Shown here: piece after piece, positions 26,796 through 35,571 of the stretch
Numbering within the stretch: position 1 is the stretch's first letter
Layout: each line of letters begins with the position of its first letter
Assembly (NCBI GenBank): GCA_028287105.1
Contig: JAQBQH010000188.1
Span: 16,752 to 80,751, forward strand
Direction: 5' to 3'
DNA from: Myxococcales bacterium
GTDB lineage: Bacteria > Myxococcota_A > Polyangia > Palsa-1104
DNA: 64,000 nt
Made by a program: the position numbers and the translations under genes
Notes under the pieces: generated by a model
Told to the model about the DNA's origin: nothing
The model's database searches: none
The model's input: only the letters and a program-made list of their open reading frames with translations

Positions 26796-28742
26796 GATCC
26801 GCTTCAGCAATGACACGCGGCGGCGGGCCGCGACCGCGACGTAGTTGCCCGTCTTGAGTGCCGCCTCGGCCTTGTCGCTTCCGTTTCGGCCGGTCCGGTA
26901 CGCGTAGAGGATGTAGTCCGCACCCTCGAACCCATAGCGAAGTGCGTAGCACTCGGGGCGCGCCGACACGTGCGGCAGCTCGGCTTCGCTCACGGCGAGG
27001 CTGGCGGTGAACGGCACCATGGCCGCGAGCGCTGCCACCTCCGCTGCGAGGTTGCGATCGGCTTCATCCAGCGGCGCGAAGCGCACCTGAGAAAAGCCGC
27101 TCTGAAACGACGGTCGCGGCGGAATCGCGCCCCACCGGATCGTGCACAACAGCGACGCCACTACGAGCGTGACGAGCGCCGCGCGGTAGCGTTGCCGGCC
27201 CGGCGGCTGCGACCTGAGCTCAGCCAGGAGCACCGCCGTGCTGAAGAAGACGTACGGGACGAGATGGCAAGAATATTGGAATGCGATTTGGGTCGCGGCC
27301 GGATATTCAGTCGTCAATATCGTGAAAAAGAATCCGGGTATGAGGAGAATCCAGAATGACGGTTTCCGCAACGGCATGAATGCGAGCGGCGCCAGCACCT
27401 GCAGCGCATAACGAAGCTTGTCTCCCGTCAGTAGCGTGCGGACGACGAACCAGGGATTGCTGATGATCGTCTTGGTAACTCCTCCGTAGCTGTGGTCCTC
27501 GGCCGGAAAGAGCTGCTTGTACATGTCGGCGAACCAGAAGGTGCCGAAGCGCGGCATGACGATGAACTTGATGGTCACGAACCAGACGGCGGAGACGACC
27601 GCGACCACGACGCCGACGCGAAACCGCTTCCCCTCGAGCGCCAGATACAGACCGAAGAAGAAGAGGCCGAACGAGATGTCCTCTCGACATCCCAGCGCGA
27701 GCAGCAGCGGCGCCGCGCACAGGAGCGTGCGGCCTTCGTCGATGAAGTCCATGGTGAACAGGACGAAGACGGCGCCCAGCGGTTGGAAGTGGAAATCGTA
27801 GAAGTTCGCCCCGTGCAGCGGCGGGTACAGGAGATAGGCGACGGCGAGCATCGCCGCGACCGATCGCGGCAAACGGCGCGCGGAAAAACGATAGATCGGA
27901 ATCGCGCCGGCGGCGATGGTGAGCGACTGCAGCACCAGCAACGTCTCGGCGCGCGGCGCGACGGCGTAGAAGGGAAGGAAAGCGTAGAGCGAGAGCTCGG
28001 CGTGAATCCTGAGGATGCTCCAGTTACCGGCACGCAGAGATGGCGTGCTGCGGAATGGATGGCCATGCAGCGCCTGCCAGAATTGATTGTCGTAGATACC
28101 GAGATCGTAGCTGTAGGTATTGAAATGGCGATGATTGAGAATCGTGAAATAGATCATGTAGGCGGCGTACAGCAGGATCGCCGCCGCGGTCACGACGGCC
28201 GGCGCATGTCGCCGCAAGCGGGCCGCGGAGCGCAGCGTGAAAGAAGGAAGCTCGAGCCGAGCCTCGCGCAGCGCCACCAAGGAGGTGCGCAGGAGCGGCT
28301 CGAACGCCAACACGAACGCGCTCAGCGCCAGCGCCCCGACGAGCGGATCGGGCCAGGCCGCCCACCACAGGAGCGGCGGCACGAGCCCCGCGAGGGGAAG
28401 CACCGCGCAGATGCGCGCGAGGCGCGTCAAGCGCGGCACCGCCGCCCGACCGCTACGCCAGAGAAAGATGCCGCCGCCGGCCATCGCCGCCACCGCAGCG
28501 ATCAGCACGGTGAGAATCATCGACAGGCGATATGCCGGGTTCAATTGGTTACGTTCGATGAACGCCGGAATCCACGAGCCGACCAGCTCGAATGGAATGA
28601 GCGCGACCGAGCCCGCGGCCAGGCCGAGCACCAGGAGCGCGCGCAGCGCCGCCGGCTCGAGGGCCGTATCGCTGGTTGCCGGCGTCGGTTCGCGGGGTTC
28701 GCGCTCGGCTTGTTCCACCGGGTCGCTCATCGGCCCGTACAT
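26790..28742 (-). CDS. DUF2079 polytopic membrane protein
   Basis: A 650-residue protein with about 12 hydrophobic segments. The first membrane helix is at about 32-52 (LLVLGLAAGSVALIPFELV). The DUF2079 signature region follows the fourth helix: the central segment SYDLGIYDNQFW, then NWSILRIHAELSLYAFLPFY and YPPLHGANFYDFHFQPLG. The C-terminus is soluble (RNGSDKAEAALKTGNYVAVA). Members are integral membrane proteins of unknown biochemistry with a glycosyltransferase-C-like topology. It faces the SYLF gene across a shared terminator. A second ATG at 28730 is possible. Confidence 0.86.
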   Translation of the reverse strand: MYGPMSDPVEQAEREPREPTPATSDTALEPAALRALLVLGLAAGSVALIPFELVGSWIPAFIERNQLNPAYRLSMILTVLIAAVAAMAGGGIFLWRSGRAAVPRLTRLARICAVLPLAGLVPPLLWWAAWPDPLVGALALSAFVLAFEPLLRTSLVALREARLELPSFTLRSAARLRRHAPAVVTAAAILLYAAYMIYFTILNHRHFNTYSYDLGIYDNQFWQALHGHPFRSTPSLRAGNWSILRIHAELSLYAFLPFYAVAPRAETLLVLQSLTIAAGAIPIYRFSARRLPRSVAAMLAVAYLLYPPLHGANFYDFHFQPLGAVFVLFTMDFIDEGRTLLCAAPLLLALGCREDISFGLFFFGLYLALEGKRFRVGVVVAVVSAVWFVTIKFIVMPRFGTFWFADMYKQLFPAEDHSYGGVTKTIISNPWFVVRTLLTGDKLRYALQVLAPLAFMPLRKPSFWILLIPGFFFTILTTEYPAATQIAFQYSCHLVPYVFFSTAVLLAELRSQPPGRQRYRAALVTLVVASLLCTIRWGAIPPRPSFQSGFSQVRFAPLDEADRNLAAEVAALAAMVPFTASLAVSEAELPHVSARPECYALRYGFEGADYILYAYRTGRNGSDKAEAALKTGNYVAVAARRRVSLLKRIK

Positions 28743-28992
28743 AGTGGAGATCGAGGCCCTGCCATTTCGGAGGCATCCTACCAGCCAACGGGCATCGACG
28801 AACCAAAGCTCTCGTGGACGCGTTGGGCGCAGATTGCAGCGCGCCCCATCTCGTCATACTAGTTTCAGTGTCAAATCAGAGCCTTGAGAAGGCTTCTGAC
28901 CTTGCGTTCAATTATCGAAGGAGCGCATCGTCGACTCCTAAGCGGTAGGCGCCAACATCCTCACGTCGAGCGACCGCGTGCCTTTCGCCGGC

Positions 28993-29187
28993 TCAGTCGC
29001 GATCATGATGCTCGTGGTGCTCGCCCTCGTGGTGGCCGTCACGGTGCTCGCCGCGGTAACGGTCGTGCCCATAGTAACCGTCGCCCCGCGCCGCCTGGTA
29101 ATGGTCGCGATGATAACAACCACCCGTCGCTGCGAACATGGCGATGGTGGCTCCCGCTGCTAACAATCTCCGCATGAATGACCTCAC
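28993..29187 (-). CDS. Small His-rich lipoprotein downstream of CusA
   Basis: A 64-residue protein with a lipoprotein signal (MRRLLAAGATIAMFAATGGC). About 40 residues very rich in His, Asp, Glu, Arg and Tyr follow (CYHRDHYQAARGDGYYGHD). The gene lies 48 bp after cusA on the same strand, so it is probably the last gene of the efflux operon. The acidic/His-rich tail could chelate copper, silver or zinc in the periplasm, in the way CusF does functionally, but it is not CusF-like in sequence. The metal role is inferred. An alternative ATG lies at 29175. Confidence 0.66.
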   Translation of the reverse strand: MRSFMRRLLAAGATIAMFAATGGCYHRDHYQAARGDGYYGHDRYRGEHRDGHHEGEHHEHHDRD

Positions 29188-29235
29188 CGAGAGAGGGAAT
29201 GCAAGGCGAGCGCCGCGCGACGGTTGCGACGATCC

Positions 29236-32200
29236 TCACCGTGTTGTCGACTCGGCTGGCGGCAATCGACGGCGCTTCCACAAATCGTAGATCGCGGGAT
29301 AGACGAGCAGCTCCAGGGCGAACGAGGTGACCAGCCCGCCGACCATCGGCGCGGCGATGCGCTTCATGACGTCCGAGCCCGCGCCCATCGACCACAAGAT
29401 CGGCAGGAGGCCCATCAGCGCAGCGGCTACTGTCATTGCCTTTGGACGTACCCGCCGCACGGCGCCGTGGATGATCGCCTCCACCAGATCCGCGCGGTCG
29501 CGCATGCGGCCGGCACGTACCGCGTCGTCGTAGGCGAGGTCGAGAAACAGGAGCATGAAGACGCCGGTCTCGGCGTCCAGACCCATGAGCGCAATCATGC
29601 CGACCCAGACGGCGATCGATACGTTGTAACCGAGCAGGAATAAGAGCCAGACCGCGCCGACGAGCGAGAACGGCACGGCGAGCATGACGATGATGGTCTT
29701 GAACGTCGACTTCGTGTTCGCGTACAGCAGAAGGAAGATGAGCAGCGCCGTGATGGGCAAGATGACCTTCAGGCGCTCGCGCACACGCACCATGTTTTCG
29801 AATTGGCCGCTCCAGACGAGCGTGTAGCCCGGCGTGGGGCGCAGCTTGGCGGCGACCGCGCGCTTGGCGTCGTCGACGAAGCCGCCGATGTCGCGTTGGC
29901 TCGTGTCGAAGTCGATGAAGACGTACGCAGCCAGGAGGCCGTTCTCGTCGCGGATCATCGACGGGCCCTGCGACAGATGAATGTCGGCCACTTCCGCCAT
30001 GGGCACGTGCGCGCCGGTCGGGGTCGTGATCAGCACGCGGCCGAGTTGCTGCACGTTCTCGCGCAGCTCGCGCGGATAGCGGAGGTTTACCGAGTAGCGC
30101 TCGCGACCCTCGACGGTCGTGGTCGCCTCGGCACCGCCGAGCGCCTGCATGATGACGTCGTTGGCGTCTTGCACCGACAGTCCGTAGCGACCGAGCGCGT
30201 CGCGCTCGAGGTCGAAGTCGAGGAAATATCCGCCGGCGGCGCGCTCGGCGAACACCGAGCGTGTGCCGGGCACGTCGCGAATGATCCGCTCGAGATCGAG
30301 GCCGATGCGCTCCAGCTCCTTGACGTTGGCGCCGAGGATCTTGATGCCGACCGGTGTGCGAATGCCCGTCGACAGCATGTCGGTGCGGTTCTTGATTGGC
30401 ATGGTGAAGGCGTTGGTCTGACCGGGAATCTGCGTCATGCGATCGATCTCGGCGACCAGCTCGTCGTGCGAGATGCGGTCGTTCCAGATGGGCCGCAGCA
30501 CCGACTTCAGGAACTCGGGCGCCCAGCTCGAGTACCAGCGCTGCTTCTCGCGCCATTGCGCCTCGGGTTTGAGCAGCACCGTCGTTTCCATCATCGACAG
30601 CGGCGCCGGATCCGTCGAAGTCTCCGCCCTACCCGCCTTGCCGAAAACGCGTTCGACCTCGGGGAACTGGCGCAGCAGGCGATCCTGCGTCTCGAGCAGC
30701 TTTGCCGCTACATCGACGGAGATGCCGGGCAGCGTCGTCGGCATGTACAAGATCGAGCCTTCGTAGAGCGGTGGCATGAACTCCGAGCCGAGATGCAGAT
30801 AGACGGGAATCGTCGTCAGCACGATCGCGACCGCGCCGCCAATCACCGCCTTCGGCCAGCGCAGGACGAAGTGGCACACCGGCTCGTAGACGCGAAACAT
30901 GAGCCGGCTGACCGGATGCTTCTCCTCCGGGTAGTAAGTGCCGACGAGCGCTGCATTGGCGACCCAGGCCAGCGGGCGCGGACGGAAGCGGAACCGATCC
31001 ATCCGCGACAGCAACATTCGCAGCGCTGGATCGAGCGTCACCGCCAGGAGCGCCGCGATCGCCATCGTCAACGTCTTGGTGTACGCGAGCGGCTTGAACA
31101 GCCGGCCCTCCTGATCGACGAGCGTGAAGACCGGCAAGAACGCCACCGCGATGACCAGGAGCGAAAAGAAGACCGAGGGGCCGACCTCCTTCAGCGCATC
31201 GAGGCGCACCTTGTGAAAATCGCCCTGCCGCCCGCCCGCGTCCCACAGCTGCAGCTTCTTGTAGGCGTTCTCGACCTCGACGATGGCGCCGTCGACGAGC
31301 ACCCCGATGGAGATGGCGATGCCCGCCAGCGACATGATGTTGGCGTTGATGCTCATCGCGTGCATCGGAATGAACGCGAGCAGCACCGACACCGGGATCG
31401 TCACGATGGGCACGACCGCCGACGGCAGATGCCACAAGAAGAGCAGGATGACGAGCGAGACGATGATCATCTCCTCGATCAGCTTCTCGCGCAGGTTGGT
31501 GATGGCGCGTTCGATGAGCTCGGAGCGATCGTAGGTCGGCACGATGCGCATCCCCGCCGGCAGCGACGGGCGCAGCTCCTCGAGCTTGTCCTTCACCGCG
31601 TGGATGACGTTGAGCGCGTTCTCGCCTTGCCGCATGACGACGATGCCCGAGGCGACGTCGCCCTTGCCGTCGAGGTCGGTGACGCCGCGGCGGATGTCGG
31701 GACCGAGCGCGACCTGGCCGATGTCGCGGATGCGCACCGGCGTACCCTTCTCGTCCGTCTTGACCGCGACCTCTGCGATGTCGGCGAGCTTCTTGATGTA
31801 CCCGCGGCCGCGCACCATGTATTCGCGCCCGGAAATCTCCAGCAGCCGACCGCCCACTTCGCTATTCGAGCGACGTAACGCGTCGGCGACGTCGGTGAGC
31901 GCGAGACCGTAGGCGACGAGGCGATTGGGGTCGACGGTGACCTGGTACTGCTTGACGAAGCCGCCGACCGACGCCACCTCGGCCACGCCGGGAACCGACT
32001 GGAGCTGATAGCGCAGGAACCAATCCTGGTACGAGCGCAGGTCGGCGCTGGAGTGCTGGCCGCTGTCGTCGACGAGCGCGTACTCGTACACCCAGCCGAC
32101 GCCGGTCGCGTCGGGGCCGATCTCGGTCTTCACACCTTCGGGCAGGCGCGCCTGGATCTTCGACAGATACTCGAGCACGCGCGACCGCGCCCAATAGAGG

Positions 32201-32502
32201 TCGGTGCCGTCTTCGAAGATGACGTACACGTACGAGAAGCCGAAGTCGGAGAGCCCGCGGATGGTCTTGACGCGCGGAGCCCCCAGGAGCGACGCGACGA
32301 TCGGATACGTGACCTGATCTTCGAGGATGTCCGGGCTGCGATCCCATCGTGAATAGATGATGACTTGCGTATCGGACAGATCCGGCACCGCATCGAGCGG
32401 GATCGAGCGCACCGACAGAATGGCGAACGCGACCGAGATGGCCGACAGCGCCAGCACCAACCACTTGTTGTGCGCCGACCACTCGATGATGCGCGCGATC
32501 AT
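29236..32502 (-). CDS. cusA: CusA-type heavy-metal RND efflux pump
   Basis: A 1088-residue inner-membrane pump (HME-RND family, usual length 1030-1080). N-terminal IIEWSAHNKWLVLALSAIS helix, then an ARSRVLEYL periplasmic region. TM4 contains the proton-relay Asp within GVLVDGAIVEVEN, the single-Asp motif typical of metal RND pumps rather than the double Asp of drug pumps. Periplasmic Met-rich sites appear in PLSMMETTVLLKPE. The C-terminal helices end in a basic tail. It exports monovalent copper/silver (or possibly zinc-group metals) using the proton gradient, with CusB and CusC. The three genes overlap by 4 bases each, giving a tight operon. Confidence 0.94.
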   Translation of the reverse strand: MIARIIEWSAHNKWLVLALSAISVAFAILSVRSIPLDAVPDLSDTQVIIYSRWDRSPDILEDQVTYPIVASLLGAPRVKTIRGLSDFGFSYVYVIFEDGTDLYWARSRVLEYLSKIQARLPEGVKTEIGPDATGVGWVYEYALVDDSGQHSSADLRSYQDWFLRYQLQSVPGVAEVASVGGFVKQYQVTVDPNRLVAYGLALTDVADALRRSNSEVGGRLLEISGREYMVRGRGYIKKLADIAEVAVKTDEKGTPVRIRDIGQVALGPDIRRGVTDLDGKGDVASGIVVMRQGENALNVIHAVKDKLEELRPSLPAGMRIVPTYDRSELIERAITNLREKLIEEMIIVSLVILLFLWHLPSAVVPIVTIPVSVLLAFIPMHAMSINANIMSLAGIAISIGVLVDGAIVEVENAYKKLQLWDAGGRQGDFHKVRLDALKEVGPSVFFSLLVIAVAFLPVFTLVDQEGRLFKPLAYTKTLTMAIAALLAVTLDPALRMLLSRMDRFRFRPRPLAWVANAALVGTYYPEEKHPVSRLMFRVYEPVCHFVLRWPKAVIGGAVAIVLTTIPVYLHLGSEFMPPLYEGSILYMPTTLPGISVDVAAKLLETQDRLLRQFPEVERVFGKAGRAETSTDPAPLSMMETTVLLKPEAQWREKQRWYSSWAPEFLKSVLRPIWNDRISHDELVAEIDRMTQIPGQTNAFTMPIKNRTDMLSTGIRTPVGIKILGANVKELERIGLDLERIIRDVPGTRSVFAERAAGGYFLDFDLERDALGRYGLSVQDANDVIMQALGGAEATTTVEGRERYSVNLRYPRELRENVQQLGRVLITTPTGAHVPMAEVADIHLSQGPSMIRDENGLLAAYVFIDFDTSQRDIGGFVDDAKRAVAAKLRPTPGYTLVWSGQFENMVRVRERLKVILPITALLIFLLLYANTKSTFKTIIVMLAVPFSLVGAVWLLFLLGYNVSIAVWVGMIALMGLDAETGVFMLLFLDLAYDDAVRAGRMRDRADLVEAIIHGAVRRVRPKAMTVAAALMGLLPILWSMGAGSDVMKRIAAPMVGGLVTSFALELLVYPAIYDLWKRRRLPPAESTTR

Positions 32503-33812
32503 GGCGCGCTGCCATCGAGCGGCGACGGCGAGCCGCCCGGAGCCGAGCGCAGCCGCGCCTCGGAATCGAGCAGGAAGCTGGCGCCGGTCGCGACCTTCTC
32601 GCCCGCGGTCAATCCCGACTTCACTTCATAGACGCCCTCGAGGTGCGCGCCCACTTCGACGGGCCGCGGCTGCAGCTTGCCGTCACCGACCGCGACGAAA
32701 ACCAGCTTCCGAGCACCCGTCTCGATTACCGCGTCCTCGGGAACGACGAGCGCCTGGCGGGGCGAGGTGTCGAGGACGACGTCGCCGAACATCTCCGGCT
32801 TGAGCTCGTTCCTGGGATTCGCGATCTCGATCCGCACCTTGACGGTGCGCGTCTTGTCGTCGACGGTCGGAAGGATATAGCTGACCGTGCCCGTCCACTT
32901 GCGATCGGGCCAGTACGACAGGGTCAGCGTCGCCTTCTGGCCGAGCTTCAAGCGCGGCAGCTCGTTTTCGTAGACGTCGGCAAGCACCCACACGCGCGAG
33001 AGGTCGACGATCTCGAACAGCGCGTCGTTGGGCTGGACGCGCGAACCGGCGACGACCGACTTCGTCGTCACGAACCCGGAGATCGGCGCCCGCAAGGTCA
33101 TCGCCCGCTCGGCCGATCCGCGCTTCGCGAGGCGGTCGATCTCGCCGTCGGAGATTCCGTAGAGCTCGAGCCGGTCACGCGCCGCCCGCGCTGCATCGGG
33201 CAGCCCGGACTCGGCCAGCGTCGCGCGCGCGCGAATGGCGAGCAGATACTCCTCGGCGGTGGCGAGGAGGTCCGGGCTGTAGACCGAAACCAGCGGATCG
33301 CCCTTGGACACGAGCTTGCCGGTGAAGTCGGCGTACAGCTTCTCGACATAGCCGTCGAAGCGCGCCGTGACCTTCTCGACCCGCCGCTCGTCGACGGTGA
33401 TGCGGCCGGTGGTGCGGATGCCGCCGCTCAGCGGTGCCATTTTGACTTCGACCATCTTGAGGCCCATCAGGCGCTGCCGCTCCGCGTCGATGTCGATCGC
33501 GCCGCCCGCCTGCTCGGCGTAGACGGGCACGTAGTCCATGCCCATCTGATCCTTCTTCGGCGTCGGCGACGTGTCCGCCGGGTTCATCGGGTTGCGGTAG
33601 AACAGCACCTTCCGCTCGGCCGACGGCGCCGCGGCGGTGGTGCTCTTCTTCGGCACCAGCTGCATGTTGCAGATCGGGCAGTCACCCGGTTTGTCCGACA
33701 CGTACTGCGGGTGCATCGGGCAGGTCCACTGCTCGGATTTGTGGTCCTCCGATTTCGCGCAGCTCGCGACGAGCGCGACCGGAACGAGGAGCCATGCGAC
33801 GGACCGGATCAT
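32499..33812 (-). CDS. cusB: CusB-type periplasmic adaptor with N-terminal heavy-metal-binding domain
   Basis: A 437-residue protein. Lipoprotein-like or signal N-terminus (LLVPVALVASC), then a YHS-related heavy-metal-binding domain (about 30-55, WTCPMHPQYVSDKPG, CPICNMQLVPK) with Cys/His ligands. A second metal site resembles a CusB-type segment (FYRNPMNPADTSPTPKKDQM). Lipoyl and barrel-sandwich segments follow (TGRITVDERRVEKVTARFDG; KGDPLVSVYSPDL; PNDALFEIVDLSRVWVLADV). It links CusA to CusC and passes periplasmic metal ions to the pump. Four-base overlaps connect it to both neighbours. Confidence 0.93.
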   Translation of the reverse strand: MIRSVAWLLVPVALVASCAKSEDHKSEQWTCPMHPQYVSDKPGDCPICNMQLVPKKSTTAAAPSAERKVLFYRNPMNPADTSPTPKKDQMGMDYVPVYAEQAGGAIDIDAERQRLMGLKMVEVKMAPLSGGIRTTGRITVDERRVEKVTARFDGYVEKLYADFTGKLVSKGDPLVSVYSPDLLATAEEYLLAIRARATLAESGLPDAARAARDRLELYGISDGEIDRLAKRGSAERAMTLRAPISGFVTTKSVVAGSRVQPNDALFEIVDLSRVWVLADVYENELPRLKLGQKATLTLSYWPDRKWTGTVSYILPTVDDKTRTVKVRIEIANPRNELKPEMFGDVVLDTSPRQALVVPEDAVIETGARKLVFVAVGDGKLQPRPVEVGAHLEGVYEVKSGLTAGEKVATGASFLLDSEARLRSAPGGSPSPLDGSAP

Positions 33813-35071
33813 CGCGTCTCCTCGGCGCCGAAGTCCTGGCCGACTGCCAGCTCCAGCTCGGCCAGCCGCTTCTGATATTCGATGAGGTAGCGTTCGTGAT
33901 CGAGGTGGTGCGTGCGGAGCATGCGCGCGGCGTCGAGCACCGAGAAGAAATCGATGCGATCGTTTTGATACGCCGCCTGCGCCGACTGCAGCGACAGCTC
34001 GGACAGCGGGATCAGCTTTGCCGAATGCAGCTTCTCGTGGCGCAGCGCCGCGTCCATCTGCAGGATCGCCGTGCGCACCTCCAGCTCCGCGCGCCGCCGA
34101 GCCGCGTCCAGCGCGTGTCGGCTCGCTTCCAGCTCGGCCTCACCGCCGGTCACCGCTCCGGTCCGGCGTCGCGCCGAGAAGATCGGCAGCGTCGTCGAGA
34201 CGCCTGCCGTGAAGGTGTCGACCCCGCGGATGTTGACCATGTAACCGGCCCAGACCGCCAGCTCGGGATTGGCCTCGCGACGAGCGACGCCCAGCCGCGC
34301 TTGCGCCTGGGCGACCGCGTCTTCGGCGAGCTTCACGTCCGGCCGCCGTTCGAGCGCGGTCCGCACCAGCTCCGTTTCGTCGGGCAATCGGACGGCCGAC
34401 GGCGGCAACGCCACGGGCGGCAGCGGCGCGGCTGCCGGTCGATCGAGCAGCGCGTTGAGCCGCGCGCGTCCCTCGTCGCGGGCGCGCTCGAGGTCGAGCC
34501 GCTCGTTGTCGACCGTGAGCAGCTCTTCCTGCGTCTTCAGGATCGACGCCTGGGGCGCCTTGCCGACGCGATACCTCGATTCAGCCGACTGCACCATGGC
34601 CTCGACGAGGGTGCGCTGGCGATCGTTGATCGCGAGGCTCTGCTCGGCGAGGGCCAGATCGAAAAATGCGATCTTCGCTTGCGCTTCGAGCCGTCGCTCC
34701 GCCTCGACGATCTGGTCACGCGACGTCGCCACCTCGCGCTCCGCCACTTCCCGCCGGGCGCGCAGCTTGCCCGGCCAGGGCAGCGGCTGACGCACGCTGA
34801 CCATGAGCGGCACCATCGAGAAGTTGATCGGCTGCTGCCACCATTCGACGGACAGCATCGGATCATCGAGCTGACTGACCGCGCGCGGCCGCGCTGCTGC
34901 GGCCCGCGCCAGCGAGCGGCGCTCCGCCACTTCGGGGTTGTTCCGCCGCAGCAACGCGACCAGATCGCGAAGATGCAGCGGTGACGGGAGCTCGTCGGCC
35001 CATGCCGGCGAGGACAGCAACAGCAACGATCCGACGGCGGCCATGACGCCGCGCCGGTGCGAAATGCACAT
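33809..35071 (-). CDS. cusC: CusC/CzcC-type outer membrane efflux factor
   Basis: A 420-residue TolC-fold protein. ATG 35071 was chosen because GGAGG lies about 6 bases upstream. A signal peptide (VMAAVGSLLLLSSPAWA) precedes two TolC-like repeats of long helices (AERRLEAQAKIAFFDLALAE; LRTHHLDHERYLIEYQKRL) and strands. It forms the trimeric outer-membrane channel of the CusCBA pump. It is 4 bases into the CusB gene. Together with CusB and CusA it makes a complete tripartite pump. Confidence 0.9.
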   Translation of the reverse strand: MCISHRRGVMAAVGSLLLLSSPAWADELPSPLHLRDLVALLRRNNPEVAERRSLARAAAARPRAVSQLDDPMLSVEWWQQPINFSMVPLMVSVRQPLPWPGKLRARREVAEREVATSRDQIVEAERRLEAQAKIAFFDLALAEQSLAINDRQRTLVEAMVQSAESRYRVGKAPQASILKTQEELLTVDNERLDLERARDEGRARLNALLDRPAAAPLPPVALPPSAVRLPDETELVRTALERRPDVKLAEDAVAQAQARLGVARREANPELAVWAGYMVNIRGVDTFTAGVSTTLPIFSARRRTGAVTGGEAELEASRHALDAARRRAELEVRTAILQMDAALRHEKLHSAKLIPLSELSLQSAQAAYQNDRIDFFSVLDAARMLRTHHLDHERYLIEYQKRLAELELAVGQDFGAEETR

Positions 35072-35119
35072 GTGATCCTCCAAGCGCGAAGAAGAGATCG
35101 AAGCGGGTTCGCGCGGAGG

Positions 35120-35563
35120 CTAGATGCGAAGGATGGTAGAGAAGCGATCGATCTGATCGCCGGGCGGCCAACCGCGCGCCTGCGCAGCCAGTCGGACGAA
35201 CGAGACATCGTTGCCGAGCTGCCCGTCGGCGAGGGCGAACGTCAAGAGAAGCGGCGCCGGGGCGAGTCGCGGCTCGACCGTCGGTGCCGAGGCGCGCGCC
35301 TGCAGCGTCGCGCCACGCACGAGCTCACAGCACGGCGCGCGGATCGCGGTATCCGGCACGGCGTCGCACTTCGGGCAGCAGTCGCCGCCGGGAGCCATCC
35401 GCCTGTCCATCGCGACGCAACGCGCGCCGTCGCCGGCCGGCAAGATGCCGGTGACGCCGATGCAAGCGGCGATGGCGAACGCGATGAGGCGAGCGAACAT
35501 CGAGCTAAGCATACGGTCGGCAGCACCTCGTGACAAGCGGTGCATTTTGATTCGCTCCGTCAT
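35120..35563 (-). CDS. Small Cys-rich membrane-anchored protein of the copper block
   Basis: A 147-residue protein. One hydrophobic N-terminal segment (MFARLIAFAIAACIGVTGIL) is followed by a periplasmic-type Cys cluster (GDCCPKCDAVPD, APCCELV) and a second hydrophobic stretch (APAPLLLTFALADGQ). The double CC motifs and their place between copA and cusC suggest metal binding. The start at 35563 lies 8 bases after the copA stop; ATGs at 35512 and 35500 would give a shorter signal. No family recognised with certainty. Confidence 0.62.
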   Translation of the reverse strand: MTERIKMHRLSRGAADRMLSSMFARLIAFAIAACIGVTGILPAGDGARCVAMDRRMAPGGDCCPKCDAVPDTAIRAPCCELVRGATLQARASAPTVEPRLAPAPLLLTFALADGQLGNDVSFVRLAAQARGWPPGDQIDRFSTILRI

Positions 35564-35571
35564 GGTCCGAC

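Noticed and set aside
28730..28745. CCACTA just before the DUF2079 start
   Set aside because: No TTTT at the 12-base distance, so it does not match the sigma-module motif.
27492..28862. Plus-strand frame over the DUF2079 gene
   Set aside because: Charged, repeat-like shadow of the real gene.
29803..31878. 691-residue plus-strand frame over CusA
   Set aside because: Shadow of the cusA frame; no family resemblance and no ribosome binding site.
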